Shown here: positions 1-10,745 of the stretch, one piece after another
How positions within the stretch are numbered: position 1 is the stretch's first letter
Layout of the letters: the number at the start of each line of letters is the position of its first letter
DNA from: Agelas oroides
Lineage: Eukaryota; Porifera; Demospongiae; Agelasida; Agelasidae
Length of the DNA: 64,000 bases
Direction: 5' to 3'
NCBI GenBank assembly: GCA_949130485.1
Contig: OX422198.1
Span: 6,444,815-6,508,814 of the forward strand
The notes under the pieces: generated by a model
Database searches by the model: none
Told to the model about the DNA's origin: nothing
Seen by the model: only the letters and a program-made list of their open reading frames with translations
Translations under genes and position numbers: made by a program

Positions 1-275
1 AGAGCCTGGGTGTGAGGCTTTGTACATGGGAGAAAGAGCCTGGCTGTGAGGCTTTGTACATGGGAGAAAGAGCCTGGCTGCAAGGCTTAGTACGTGGGAG
101 AAAGAGCCTGGCTGTGAGGCTTTGTACATGGGAGAAAGAGCCTGGCTGTGAGGCTTTGTATGTGGGAGAAAGAGCCTGGGTGTGAGGCTTTGTACGTGGG
201 AGAAAGAGCCTGGCTGTGAGGCTTTGTACGTGGGAGAAAGAGCCTGGCTGTGAGGCTTTGTACATGGGAGAAAGA
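1..275. repeat. 34-bp minisatellite in MEF2 intron 4
   Basis: About eight head-to-tail copies of a 34-bp unit with the core AGAGCCTGG(G/C)TGTGAGGCTT run from the window edge to about position 275. Copies differ at only a few sites (for example acatggg versus acgtggg). The array lies beyond the donor of the fourth MEF2 exon, so it is intronic. It may continue to the left of the window. Confidence 0.9.
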
Positions 276-310
276 GCTGAGAGAGGTATGAGTCTAATGA
301 GATGTTTTAC

Positions 311-2043
311 CGGCATGGTTTGGAGTTGGTTCTGGCGTAGCATGTGGTCAAACTCCTCATCAATCTTACGAAATTGGGCATGGGTACGAGGAGTCAGGAG
401 AAATTGCTGTGGAAGGAGAGAGAGAGGAAGGGGGGAAGGAGAGGGATTAGGACCACATTGTACAAACCTGGGCATACAAGAGCCAGCAAGTAAGCAGAAC
501 ATGCTAATGAAGGCTCCACCCTCACCTTTCCAAAACCTCACCCTCTATTCACGAGGAGGTCATGTGATACATACATACATACATACATACATACATACAT
601 ACGTACACGTACATACATACATACATACATACATACATGTACACGTACATACATACATACATACATACTGTAGATCGGGAAATTTTCGCCGTTAAAATTT
701 TTTCGCCAGTTGCTTAGGCGGCGAAAATTAAACACGCGAAAATTTTCAATTTAAAGTTTAATTTTCGCCACTTGGCCACACGGCAAAAATTAAATGCGCA
801 AACATTTCTTACGCGAAAATTCCCCGATCTACGGTACATGCATACATACATACGTACATGATGTGGTGGTGGGGCATCCTCTTCATCACCTGAGTCATCA
901 TGAGCTGCGCCCCCACCCCTCTCCTTCTTCGTGATGTCCTGTACCAGGAGCATATAACAGGCAGGGTCAGTTGGACACAAGTAGGAGAGAAAATGTACAA
1001 CGTTTCATCTTGTGAATATCATAACATCAACTCTTCACTACATCATGAAATTTCCTGATCACTATGTTTTTGTGTACTGTGTATGTATGAAGAGGAAGGT
1101 TATCTGGTACCAACTTGAGCTCGGAAAATAACTTGCTGATGTTTCGACTGAATGCTCCAGTCGTCATCAGGGCGAAAGTGAACAAACACTGCTATTTATG
1201 GCATTGTTTGTTCCCACACGGAGCCTCCGTGTTGGGCTCTGCCTCCAGCTATGTATTTTAGCAAATAAATAATCTCTTTGTTGTATAAACCAAGCTGGTG
1301 ACCTCGGAGGATTTAATTTCTTATCGAGTTCCAGGGAGCTACTCTGCACTAACTCTGCAATTACACCCGCTATGTCACCTGTCTCCTACCTCAAGGATGT
1401 CAGCGTTGGTCTTGCTCTCGTCGGGGTCCTTGAACTCGGTGTAGCGGATGAGGATGGAGTTCATGTTACTGCTGGCGTACTGGTAGAGCTTGCTGTTGCT
1501 CGTGATCATCACCACGGCAATCTCCACGTCACAGAGGATGCTCAGCTCATAGGCCTTCTTCAGGAGACCAGCCTTACGCTTGCTGAACGTTATCTAGAGG
1601 GGGCAAACCAGTGACAATAGGTTAACATAATCAGAACAAAAAGAGTACATTTGCATCGGTCATGATGCTATTAGTTAATTGTCAGTCATGTGACAACATC
1701 ACAGGGTTATCAGCGCCTCAGCTAAAAATAAAGAGATCTGATATTATGAGGCGAAAAAAGAGAGGCAAAGTAAAAAGTTGACCGTCAATGTCATGCGTTT
1801 AAAAATGTCACAGTTGTCATGTAATATAAATGATGGGCGATAACTAGTCTCGAACCCAGTCCCCCCTTCAACCCTCCAAGAGGGGTCTGGGTTCGAGACT
1901 AGGCGATAAAATTCTGTGTGGGTGGTTGTATCTTTCAACTAGAAGTAGAGGTGGGCTCAGGAAAGGTCAGGAACAAGATACTGAATTACCTGTCGGTTTC
2001 TCTCATCCTGGATGCGTGTAATTGCAATCTTTTTTCGGCCCAT
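311..2043 (-). CDS. MEF2: MEF2 MADS-box transcription factor, 5' part (C-terminus outside window)
   Basis: Nuclear DNA-binding transcription factor of the MADS/MEF2 family, which binds A/T-rich CTA(A/T)4TAG sites as a dimer. Four coding exons on the minus strand: 2043-1990, 1593-1390, 938-858 and 406-311, all joined in phase 0. Exon 1 encodes MGRKKIAITRIQDERNRQ, the start of the MADS box. Exon 2 completes it (TFSKRKAGLLKKAYELSILC) and adds the MEF2 domain (KLYQYASS, IRYTEF, TNADILE). Exon 3 is acidic (DDSGDEEDAPPP). Exon 4 contains AQFRKIDEEFDHMLRQNQ, which resembles the segment after the MEF2 domain in animal MEF2 (YRKINEDIDLMI). The break after codon 18 is the usual MEF2 intron position. 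A splice acceptor at 2059-2060, 15 nt upstream of the ATG, implies a 5' UTR intron. The transactivation exons lie left of the window. The family call is firm; exon 3 rests on frame and splice consensus. Confidence 0.93.
566..668. repeat. (ATAC)n microsatellite, MEF2 intron 3
   Basis: Imperfect ATAC/ACGT tetranucleotide array. It resumes at 836-857 on the other side of the inserted foldback at 669-834, and there it merges into the splice donor of MEF2 exon 3. Confidence 0.9.
669..834. mobile_element. Foldback MITE inside the ATAC array
   Basis: The ends TGTAGATCGGGAAATTTTCGC (669 onward) and GCGAAAATTCCCCGATCTAC (813-832) are near-perfect inverted repeats, with further internal inverted TTTTCGCC/GGCGAAAA tracts. 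There is no coding capacity. It sits in MEF2 intron 3, about 24 bp beyond the exon 3 donor, and splits the ATAC microsatellite. Loosely related TTTTCGC-rich sequence lies at about 36990-37350 in a beta-mannosidase intron. Confidence 0.8.
1844..1902. repeat. Short foldback (CTAGTCTCGAACCCAG ends)
   Basis: Inverted 16-bp ends CTAGTCTCGAACCCAG ... CTGGGTTCGAGACTAG, with a C/T-rich loop, in MEF2 intron 1. It is one of many short hairpins in the window whose ends read TAGTCTCG or TAGCCTCG. Confidence 0.7.
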
Positions 2044-2058
2044 AGTGAACTGGAGTGT

Positions 2059-3018
2059 CTAGAAAGAATAAAAAAAACAGTTTTGATTGTGATTCAATTA
2101 ACAAACAGATTCTGTTTCAGTTTATAATTATTACAAGGTGTCTTATTTTGTGAACCATACATGGTCAACACCCTGGATTGGTTTGGGGGAAGACCACTTA
2201 TTGTCGTGGTTTTGGGTTCTGTCAGTCAACAACTGTTCACTTAAAGTGCTTCTTTCATTCTCTAAACAAAGGGGATCCTGTCATAATCAGGTCGGTGGAA
2301 GAATGGTGAACTAGCTAGGTGAATTAAAAGGAATGCAATTTCGCTAGAGTTTGCTACCAGTTTCAAGAAATAGCCTAGCATCATCAGTTGACCCTTTGCT
2401 CAACATATCACTACGCGTTTAGTAGTTTTATTCAAGTTCAAGTTAGGTTTAATTGTTTCTGGCAACATTCGCTGAATTCTGCCAGAATTCAAGCCTAAGC
2501 TCTTCAGAACAACAACAGCAACAAAAAATGGTACATGGCGAATTCTTTACACCTGAATGGCTCTTAGCATCAGGAGGTAAGAGTAAAAGGGAAAAGGCAA
2601 GACGCTTTATGTAACTCTTAGCAGCACAGTAGCATCGGTACACACTAACATAACACCGAGTTTGTCTATTTTTAGATTAGGCAATAATGCTAATATTATT
2701 CAGTAGCTGTCTATTTTTATGTGGTGCAGCTATTTTTATAGCCGCAGGCTCGCAAGCTATAAATAGTCACCGGTCCTTAGCGCTACGTACAACAAACGAC
2801 ATACTCACCAGATCAAACAGTCTTTCTGGGCTAGAAGATGGGGGATGGTTTTTCTAACACAGTTTCAGAGGTTTTTGGGGTGAATATCCCTTTGGTCGAT
2901 CGATCTTCCGATTTCCGTGGGGGGTCTCACGTGACTAGCTGCTAACGGTGGCGGTCTCTTTGAAGTTCTGAACGGTAGACAAGCTGTATACAAGCTCGGC
3001 ATTGCTCGTTGAAGCTTC
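2059..3018. promoter_or_regulatory. Intergenic region between divergent MEF2 and WD-like genes
   Basis: About 960 bp separates the MEF2 start-codon exon from the next gene's ATG. At least one MEF2 5' UTR exon must lie here, because an intron acceptor ends at 2059. I could not locate its donor with certainty. I see no TATA box that I would defend and no ORF of note. Any shared promoter is inference from the head-to-head layout. Confidence 0.5.
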
Positions 3019-6000
3019 ATGGCTAGCTGCATTCACCCTTCCTGCAAATGCAGAGCGTACCAGGGCCCAAAGCCTTGCAAAGGGTGAGAAACTGCCTGTT
3101 TGAATTGTAGTTCTATTTGATGCACACCTGGATAGCTGGTTTAGCCATACATGGTTTCCTTATTAGAACCCTGCTGCAACTTCGGTTGGGCTGCCAGACG
3201 TGTAGCCACCAAGTGTCTGAGCACAGGCAGCTGACAGCAGTGGACAAACTCATCAAGAAGGAGGTTACTGCAGCTGCAAAGAACAGATGTACCCACCAGA
3301 TTCCAATTGCTGACGTACCCCACAGCCCAGTTTTCAAATCCTTTGACCCAATCCCCCTTCCACTGGATGATGCAGTACCTGATAAAGTAAAAACAATGCA
3401 TGACCACGTTACTAGTCAAAAGGAGGGAGCTTTCAGTTCCAACAACTTACTTAACCCAATAGCTACAAATGAGTACTGTAGATCTTGTTAAAGATAATTC
3501 CACTTTTGAGCGTCAACGATTTCTTAGCAGATTACTGGGTTTATGAATTGCATAAGTCCATCAGCACAGCTCCCTTGCACAATCTTTACTGCAGCTAGCT
3601 GCTAGCAATTAAGTTCCCAATGTATAAACTAACACTATGCAGTGCTTATGACAAAAATAGAGGTATATTTGAACATAATGTTAAAAACATGGATAAATTG
3701 GTAAATAGTATTACTGACTATATTGATTGGATATTGATTGGGTATTGTCAGCTGTCAGGATGTAATTGTAAGCACTGATATGCATATCAAGTTTGACTGT
3801 GTGTTGTGTGTGTAGGAGAGTCAAGTACCCTGCACTTGTACGGGATTCCAAGTGGAAAACATTGTCAAACTCTGGCAGAAGTTCAGGACTTATACCATGA
3901 GTGATGCGGTGTCAGCTCTCCCCAAAGTCACATGCTCATTCTGCCAACATTCCTTGTGTTGCCATCAGACTGCACCACCAGATGAGGCCACCAACAACAG
4001 TTGCCAGCAGGATTCACCTGCAAATCTGGTGCTCAGTGGCTCTGCTAAGGTAGACTTTGTGCCTCTGAACGGGAAGTGTTTACACATCATTCCTCCAAAG
4101 GACTCCGTAGGAGATATTGTGTTTGTTGCTCTGAAGAAGACAGACGGTGACGAGTTGGATATTGTAGTGTACATCCGGCACTGTGCTTCTGAGGAGACGA
4201 CAAACACTGCTAAAAATGACGATGATGAAAACTGCAATGTAGACCCTGAGAAGAATACTAGAGATGGAGACAGCGTACCAGCAACTATTGATTTGGTAGA
4301 GGAACGAGAAAAGTCCTCAAGTGCGTGTCTAAACCTTTCAGTTGAATTAGAAACTGTTGTTCTTATGTCTGCGGGAGAAGATTCACCAAAAAAACAAAAC
4401 CTTACCAACACTGGTACCACTAAGAAACCCAGGAAGAGGAGGCGACATCCTTCAACTTGTGCTACAAGAAAAAGTGCCAGACTTGCTTCCAAGAAGCACA
4501 AGGTTGAGGAGGCCTCGTGTGAAAATGCTGGATCCAGGGTGCAGTCCAAACTGCAGCTGAAAGAGGTGCTGAAGAGTGGTAAGGAAGAGGTAGCTTTAGG
4601 AGCAGAGGATGAGAGCACATCAAGCAAGAAAGCCATGATGAGAGAGACCATGATCAACTTTGTTGATGCACTAAAGAAAGTGGATAATTTGAACCATTAC
4701 AGACTACCCAAGGTACACATACATCCTATATATCTATATACATTGCTAGCTGGTCACTGCACATTACAATCTCCCAGAGCGCATAAGAACGGAATAGCAA
4801 TAGAAGCCCATAGTCCGGTCAAATTGTTGAACCATTCTAAAAATAGAACACCTGGTCACGTGCTTAGCAACAATGGCTTATGTTTACATGCAGCTGCACA
4901 GTGTGTTACTACTTTTAGTACAGTCGGTAAATTCCGACCGGTTTCAAATTTTACGGAGTTACACGCTCTTACTCAAGCCGCCCATTCTTATGCACTCTTG
5001 CAATCACTTATTATAGCAATGTATTTTTCTTTTCGACAACCAGAAGATAGCTATATGACGAAGGAAAAAAAAACCTTTTGAGATGGTGCAACCCAGCTAC
5101 CTGACGGCTTTTTTTTCAGTCCCCATCTTCTTGCCACCCAATAGCTGATGGGGGCTGCATAATATGTCCTGAGCAGTGGATGACTCTGTATTAACACCTA
5201 GAGGCTTGCTTTGTGACAAGGAGATGTGGTTCATTGATTGTGCATGCATAAAATTTGGATGCCACATATTATGCATACTTCATCCCTTTCCTGGCAGGAT
5301 ATTTCAAGCAGTGGTATCCATCTGATGGCTGTAGCTCCTTGCAGTGATCCTCTGAGCAACAGAGGAGGGGAGACAGCTCTCTTGTTGGCACTAGCAGGGG
5401 GCAAGCAGAGCAAATTGTTTGTATGTGCGATTCCAAAATTGTGCTGGATAGCTGTGCAGCAGCAGATTATGGACAATGTGACAAGGTGTGTAGATGCTGA
5501 AATATTCAGTGAAGGTACAATAAACTAACTGAATGTGTCCTCTCACGTAGCTTATCTTGGCAGGAGCAACCTGACAGGTGTACACATGACACCCTCCTCT
5601 GTGCTGGGACAAGCTCTGGGAGGGTTCATGTTTGGAGCGTCCACATTAATACAGATAGCACCTCCAACAGGTTTGTTACCCCATTGCTCACTTCATTCTT
5701 GCATGACAAAAGCATGTATATAGCCATCCATGTACAGGACAGTTGTACAAGTCTAGACCACTGCTGTTCTGTAGGCTCCACTGTTCTTACGTTGGCGACC
5801 AAAAGCACACAGATGCTGAAATCACTGCTTGTAGCTGGGCACCATGTGGAAGGTATTTCTATGCTTGTGAAGAAAGATTTATTTCTCCTTCAGTAAATTC
5901 TTACAAACCTTAGGAGTCAATCTGTACATTAGTCTTGCACCCAGGCTATGCTAGCATGATCTAATTTAACTCAAGAAATGGAGTTTATGGGTAGATTCTA

Positions 6001-7371
6001 CACATGTATTCCAATTTGCATGTGTTTTACTGGACATTCACGTCCCTCCGTAATATCTTACGGTTGTCAGACTTCTAGTAGCTGGCTCTCTACTGGGCGA
6101 GGTTCTGATCTTTTCTGTGGAAGAGGATGGGTCCCCTCTCACCCTACACCATGTGCAGACACTCCCTGGCTGCTGTGGGGCACCTGTGACATGTACAGCA
6201 TGGTCCACTGACTGCAGGTATGGTGGTACATTAATTGTGCAAGAAAACAAAGCAAATAACCATCAGCAACTGGAAATTTGTCTTGATGAGGCCTGTTATT
6301 GACTGAAACACATCCTGTACCATTGGTATGAACTAGGCCTGCTTTTTAATAGGGACCTGCAATTGTTCATGCAAGCCTTGTTAAACTACCTTCATTTCTG
6401 GTATTGATTCTGTGTAACCATCCTTTACACAAGTAGAAGAAACGATTTTGTAGTGTATACATTTGCTCGACTGCTCTCTCTATTAACCTTATTCCGAGGC
6501 TCGGAGCCTCCTCCCTGGCTTCTGTTGCATACAGTGAAACCTGGGGAGGAGGCCTGGGAATGAAGCTGGCTCTCTCTATTAACCTTATTCCGAGGCTCGG
6601 AGCCTCCTCCCTGGCTTCTGTTGCATACAGTAAAGTCTAGGGAGGAGGCCTGGGAATGAGGCTGCTCTCTCTGACTCCTTCACAGACTATTGGCAGTGGG
6701 TGGTAGTGATGATGCAATTCAAGTACTACACTGCAACAAGCCACTCGATTCCACTGCACTGCTGCAGCCATTGCGGAAGACCATTCTAAACTATTGTGAG
6801 CAGGATTAAATTCAGCTGGTAAAACGCCATAATGTTTAACCGTCTGTGCTATTATTGTTTTGCAGTCAAGAGACAAACTTCAGACAGAAGACAAAAATAT
6901 ACTCATGTTTACAGCTTAACAGGTAATGTACCAAAACTGTATTTTTGTTTAAACTACATCACAGTGTTTTATGGTTATCTGTCTTGGTTAAATTAACCTT
7001 CATATTAGACATATTGCATGTTTTCAAGACTGATGGTAGATTATATTTCTGCAGGCCACCAGTCATTTCTTGCTGGTCTCAGCTTCATCGATACATACAT
7101 CACTCCCACTCAACTGGTCTCCGTGGGGTGGGATGGACAGCTGCTCTTCTGGCAGGACATTTTTAAGGCAGCAAGTATGCCCAGTGATAGGCAAGGCTTG
7201 CCTTATATTGAAGGAGAGCCCCAGGCTGGCTTCAAACTTGGTCCTTCAGCCACTGTTGACTTTCTTCCTCTTGCTGTCTACACTCTGTTGGACTGTGGGG
7301 TCCTGGTCACCCTCAGAGACAAGGCTGGAGGAGTTACTGTTGTTAGCTATGCAACACCAGTACTACAGTGA
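3019..7371 (+). CDS. Unrecognised 740-aa Cys-rich / basic / WD-repeat-like protein
   Basis: Ten exons in consistent phase: 3019-3083, 3167-3386, 3816-4712, 5298-5485, 5564-5670, 5738-5852, 6071-6217, 6686-6795, 6866-6922, 7055-7371 (2223 nt). The N-terminus is Cys/His-rich (ASCIHPSCKC, then CQTCSHQVSEH, then VTCSFCQHSLCCHQ), spaced like zinc-binding clusters and faintly like the PCAF N-terminal homology region. The centre is acidic to basic, with a nuclear-localisation-like KKPRKRRRHPS near residue 300 and RKSARLASKKHK shortly after. From about residue 395 to the end the sequence reads as degenerate WD-type blades, for example LLVAGSLLGEVLIFSV, PVTCTAWSTDC, LLAVGGSDDAIQVLH and LVSVGWDGQLLFWQ. 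A polyadenylation signal AATAAA lies at 7415. A nuclear scaffold role is inference. I recognise no ortholog, and exon 2's acceptor (AG 3165-3166) is the least certain junction. Confidence 0.75.
4775..5000. mobile_element. MITE (AGAGCGCATAAGAA ends), intron 3 of the WD-like gene
   Basis: The left end AGAGCGCATAAGAACGG is matched in inverse by CCGCCCATTCTTATGCACTC at the right end. The interior carries GCCCATAGTCCGGTCAAA and CACCTGGTCACGTGCTTAGC blocks. A copy in inverse orientation lies at about 38074-38292 and a shorter one at 48263-48420. No ORF belongs to it. Confidence 0.75.
6470..6663. repeat. 97-bp tandem duplication, intron 7 of the WD-like gene
   Basis: Two nearly identical copies (about 6470-6566 and 6567-6663) of a unit that starts CTCTCTATTAACCTTATTCC and ends GGGAGGAGGCCTGGGAATGA. 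Each copy is internally palindromic (GAGGCTCGGAGCCTCC). Confidence 0.8.
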
Positions 7372-7414
7372 CATGCATGGTTATAGGTGTACAGAATCAT
7401 ATCAGCGGCAGAGG

Positions 7415-7420
7415 AATAAA
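7415..7420 (+). terminator. Polyadenylation signal of the WD-like gene
   Basis: Canonical AATAAA 43 bp after the stop codon that ends exon 10. Confidence 0.6.
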
Positions 7421-7682
7421 TTTTAATGTAGACATCATACTAACCTTTGTCTATATAGCAGAGAACTAAGAAGCTGATGGACATTACAAGCAGAAGCACT
7501 AAGTTCGGTCAGTGTAAATTTTCGCCTACTACTAGCCTCGTACCCAGGCTTTTCAAGCGCCTGTAGGTACGAGGCTAACCTACTCGTTCCCAGGCCTTCA
7601 ATCACAGCTAAACACGGTGGACGTGGAAGGCCGGCCTGGTAAAACTCCTACGTAGAATGACGTCAGGTGGACGTAAGGTGGA

Positions 7683-7735
7683 CCATAGATATTATAGACT
7701 AGTAACTAGTTGCTAGTCTATAATATCTATGGGTG
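7683..7735. repeat. 53-bp perfect-type micro-foldback
   Basis: CCATAGATATTATAGACTAG pairs with CTAGTCTATAATATCTATGG around a short TAACTAGTTG loop. Similar-ended hairpins (CCATAGATAA...TTATCTATGG type) occur at 21096-21138 and, with CCATGGATAA ends, at 11908-11952. A looser one lies at 48301-48352. Confidence 0.85.
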
Positions 7736-9223
7736 GACGTAGGACATTTGGAGGCGTGGTACTTTCGGTAAACCGCAGTCATAAGAACTAAGCTAAAGCA
7801 GGCGCTATCGCGGACAGGCCTTCAACAACGACAGAGCAGTCTGGTGTTACTTATCGGGTTCAGGAAGCCGCCTGACAGATGTAAAGGACGTCTGAAGCCA
7901 GGGAATAAATGACCTTTTATGTACATGTATTCCCTGGCTTCAGACGTCCTTTATGCATCTGTCAGGCACATGTACTGCTCTGTCGTTGGTGAACGCCTGT
8001 CCGCGATAGCGCCTGTTTTAGCTTAGTTCCTATGACTGAAGTACCACGCCTCCAAAAGTCCTACGTACGTCCACCTTACATCCACCTTACGTCCACCTGA
8101 CGGGTTGCGGGGTAAAAGACGTAATTTAAGGAAAAATCCCATGTGTCACTCATGGGAAAGAATTACGTTACCATTCCCATGAGTCACTCATAGGAAAGAA
8201 TTACGTCATTTGCACCTTGGGTTAGAATTACGTGCTTTCATTGTACGTAAAATGCCCAAAACTATGCACAACATGTGGTCTTATATAGGGAAAGAATTAC
8301 GTCTTTTGCCTCAAAAGGATATTCCTGTAAATTATCAAGTGATTGGCTATGAATCTCATTTACATTCTCTCGGGAGTCACCAGAGGGGTACCCTGTTATT
8401 ACTTCACATCTAACGTAAAACTCCCCAATATATAAGCAAGATATCCTTATATAGGGAAAGAATTACATCCTTTGCCTCAAAGGTAAATCTCTGTATATTC
8501 ATTACATAATTGGTTATGAATTTCATTTATATTTCCTCAGGAGATCACCTGGAGCATTTTTAAAGGTTTTGTAACTTGCAAGCAAGAGCAGCTAAATGAA
8601 AGTAGCTCCAAATAGATATGTATCCTGGTGACTTAACGAAGCAATAAAAGATAATGCTTTCAGGAGTTACTATTGTAGCTACAATTATGCCGAAGTTCCA
8701 GCTTCGCAACACCCGCACTCGCGCTGAGTTACTCAGAAGGCAGGTTCAATAGAATTGTGTCACAGCCAGAGGTTACAAGAGACATATAGGGTGATGCTAA
8801 TATTCCAGGTGGACAACACATACAATAGAAAGATAATTGGTGCATGTAGAAAATGTTCCATTAATATATAAGTCCATGAGTCATTCAGTCTGGGAGATAA
8901 TGTATGAATTGTGGTCCTTGTCTGCTACACTATGTAGGACTCACTGAAGCACACACTTGACGCTAGTCTCGTGTGGCCACACCACGGGTTGTGGCCATGC
9001 GAGACTAGCTGCAGAAATCTCAGGCTTGGGAGAGGCTACTGGTGAAGAGACCACGGCAAAACTCTTACGAGGATGTAAGATTCATTGGGCAAGATCATGA
9101 AAGGCAGTGTTTAGTAAAATAGCCTTAAGCTTAGGTTTACACCGGAACCGACCTGCAGATGATACACTTAATTGAAGAAGTGCAATCATAAAATATTGGT
9201 TACGAATTGTATCTGACTATGTC

Positions 9224-9640
9224 ATGCAAACAGAAAGTGGCTCTGATTGGTTATCTTACATAAATCAAACCTTATCCAATTTGGGTTTTGCAAATATATG
9301 GCCTCTCAAAGGGCCCTTTCTTGCCGAACTCGAACAAAGATCAAGGGTCCAGTATGTTCAAACATGGATTAGTCAGCTATCATCAACGACAGGAAAACTA
9401 AGATTCTACAAACTATTTAAAACAACTTTTGAAAGAGAACCTTACCTCGACCTTCCACCACACCTTTGGGTCCCAATCACAAAACTAAGGACCAGCTGTC
9501 ACCCCCTTCAAATAGAGACCGGTTGATATACACTACCCTCCGCAATCCCCTGCAGTGAGAGGCTTTGCTGGTGCTGCGGGGGAAAAGTTGAAGATTAATT
9601 AAATTTTGTGTTCCGATGCCAACTTTATGAAACCTTACCT
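9224..9640 (+). pseudogene. Decayed C-terminal end of a LINE-type reverse transcriptase
   Basis: The frame at 9224-9526 encodes TGKLRFYKLFKTTFEREPYL and ends in IETG. This matches the pattern seen downstream of the RT domain in many animal non-LTR elements (K-L-R-x-Y-x-x-F-K-T-x-F, then a segment ending IE-x-GR). A frameshift and stops follow, after which CSERLCWCCGGKVED, a Cys-Cys-His-Cys-like zinc motif, appears in another frame. There is no RT core upstream. This is a 5'-truncated, broken copy inside the inverted-arm element. Confidence 0.6.
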
Positions 9641-10065
9641 GAATGGGCTAACCTACTACAGTTTCTGCCATGACAAATTGAACTCCTGCTACAACTACCT
9701 AGAAGACATTGAAAAAATCAAGCTCATTTGGTCACCTGGGATCTCACAAGCACTATACTTACTAGGTATCTTCCAAACCAGAAAGCAATATATAATGAAC
9801 CATGCAACTTAGTTAGAGATTAAACTCTCTTGTCTTGACTGTTGGGCCTTCTGGCCACTTAAAATTATATATATATAATAAAGGTTCAAGGCCTAAGAAA
9901 GCTAAAACCATGTCACCTGTAATGGAAGATGATGATGATGTTGTGGACACAAACACATCAAAGTCCAGGTAACAGTTATTGTTGGGCTTTAAGTAAATTA
10001 AATTGGTACATGTATGTCTTTTTTTTCAACAGTGAGGAAATCACCTGTAAGCCACCAGATAAATA

Positions 10066-10557
10066 TGGGGCGCCGTTTGTGCCAAAAATCAGTGAAGTGC
10101 AATATTTATAAATGTGACACTTACATTTATATATGTGAAGCCACATTTATAAACGCCACCCCACATTTAGAAATGTGACATCACATTTATATATGTGACC
10201 CCACATTTGTATATGTGACCACACATTTAGATATGTGACCCAACATTTATATATGTGACCCCACATTTATATATGTGACATCACATTTATATATGTGACT
10301 CCACATTTATATATGTCACCCCACATTTAGATATGTGACCCAACATTTATATATGTGACCCCACATTTATATATGTGACTCCACATTTATATATGTCACC
10401 CCACATTTAGATATGCAACATCACATTTATCTATGTGGCCCCACATTTACAGGAATATGACTCCACATTTATAAATGTGGCTTCACATATATAAATGTAA
10501 GTGTCACATTTATAAATATTGCACTTCACTGATTTTTGGCACAAACGGCGCCCCATA
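10066..10557. mobile_element. Palindromic MITE with internal tandem array
   Basis: About 90-bp inverted arms: TGGGGCGCCGTTTGTGCCAA from 10066 and its complement TTGGCACAAACGGCGCCCCA ending at 10556. The centre (about 10130-10460) is a roughly 20-bp tandem array of CCACATTTATATATGTGAC. Each unit is itself a palindrome, so the element is hairpins within a hairpin. Confidence 0.85.
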
Positions 10558-10611
10558 GATATATCCTTAATGGGCAGAATGTTAAAATAAGTTTCATGTG
10601 CAAGACACAGG

Positions 10612-10745
10612 TGTTGACCAGTACTTCACTGGCAAAATTGTAAACTATGATGGATGCTCTGGAAAATACGGAGTTTACTTTCCTTCTGATGGTGAAATAG
10701 TATACATACACCCGAATGATAAAGATATGTTGTTTTCCTCACTTG
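10612..10745 (+). pseudogene. Fragment of a decayed coding sequence
   Basis: One frame reads GVDQYFTGKIVNYDGCSGKY followed by GVYFPSDGEIVYIHPNDKDM with no stop until about 10752. This looks like real protein (a beta-rich, Tudor/chromo-barrel-like pattern of the kind found in transposon-associated proteins). A possible upstream piece, EEITCKPPDKY, lies at 10031-10065, directly against the nested MITE. The family is unknown to me. The pieces are probably parts of one old gene interrupted by the MITE. Confidence 0.35.

Noticed and set aside
3965..4657. 230-codon minus-strand open frame
   Set aside because: Antisense of the large third exon of the WD-like gene, which has splice sites in phase on both sides.
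8210..8413. 67-codon open frame repeated exactly on the minus strand at 11487-11188
   Set aside because: Identity reflects the inverted arms of the transposable element. Composition and lack of family resemblance give no support for a protein.
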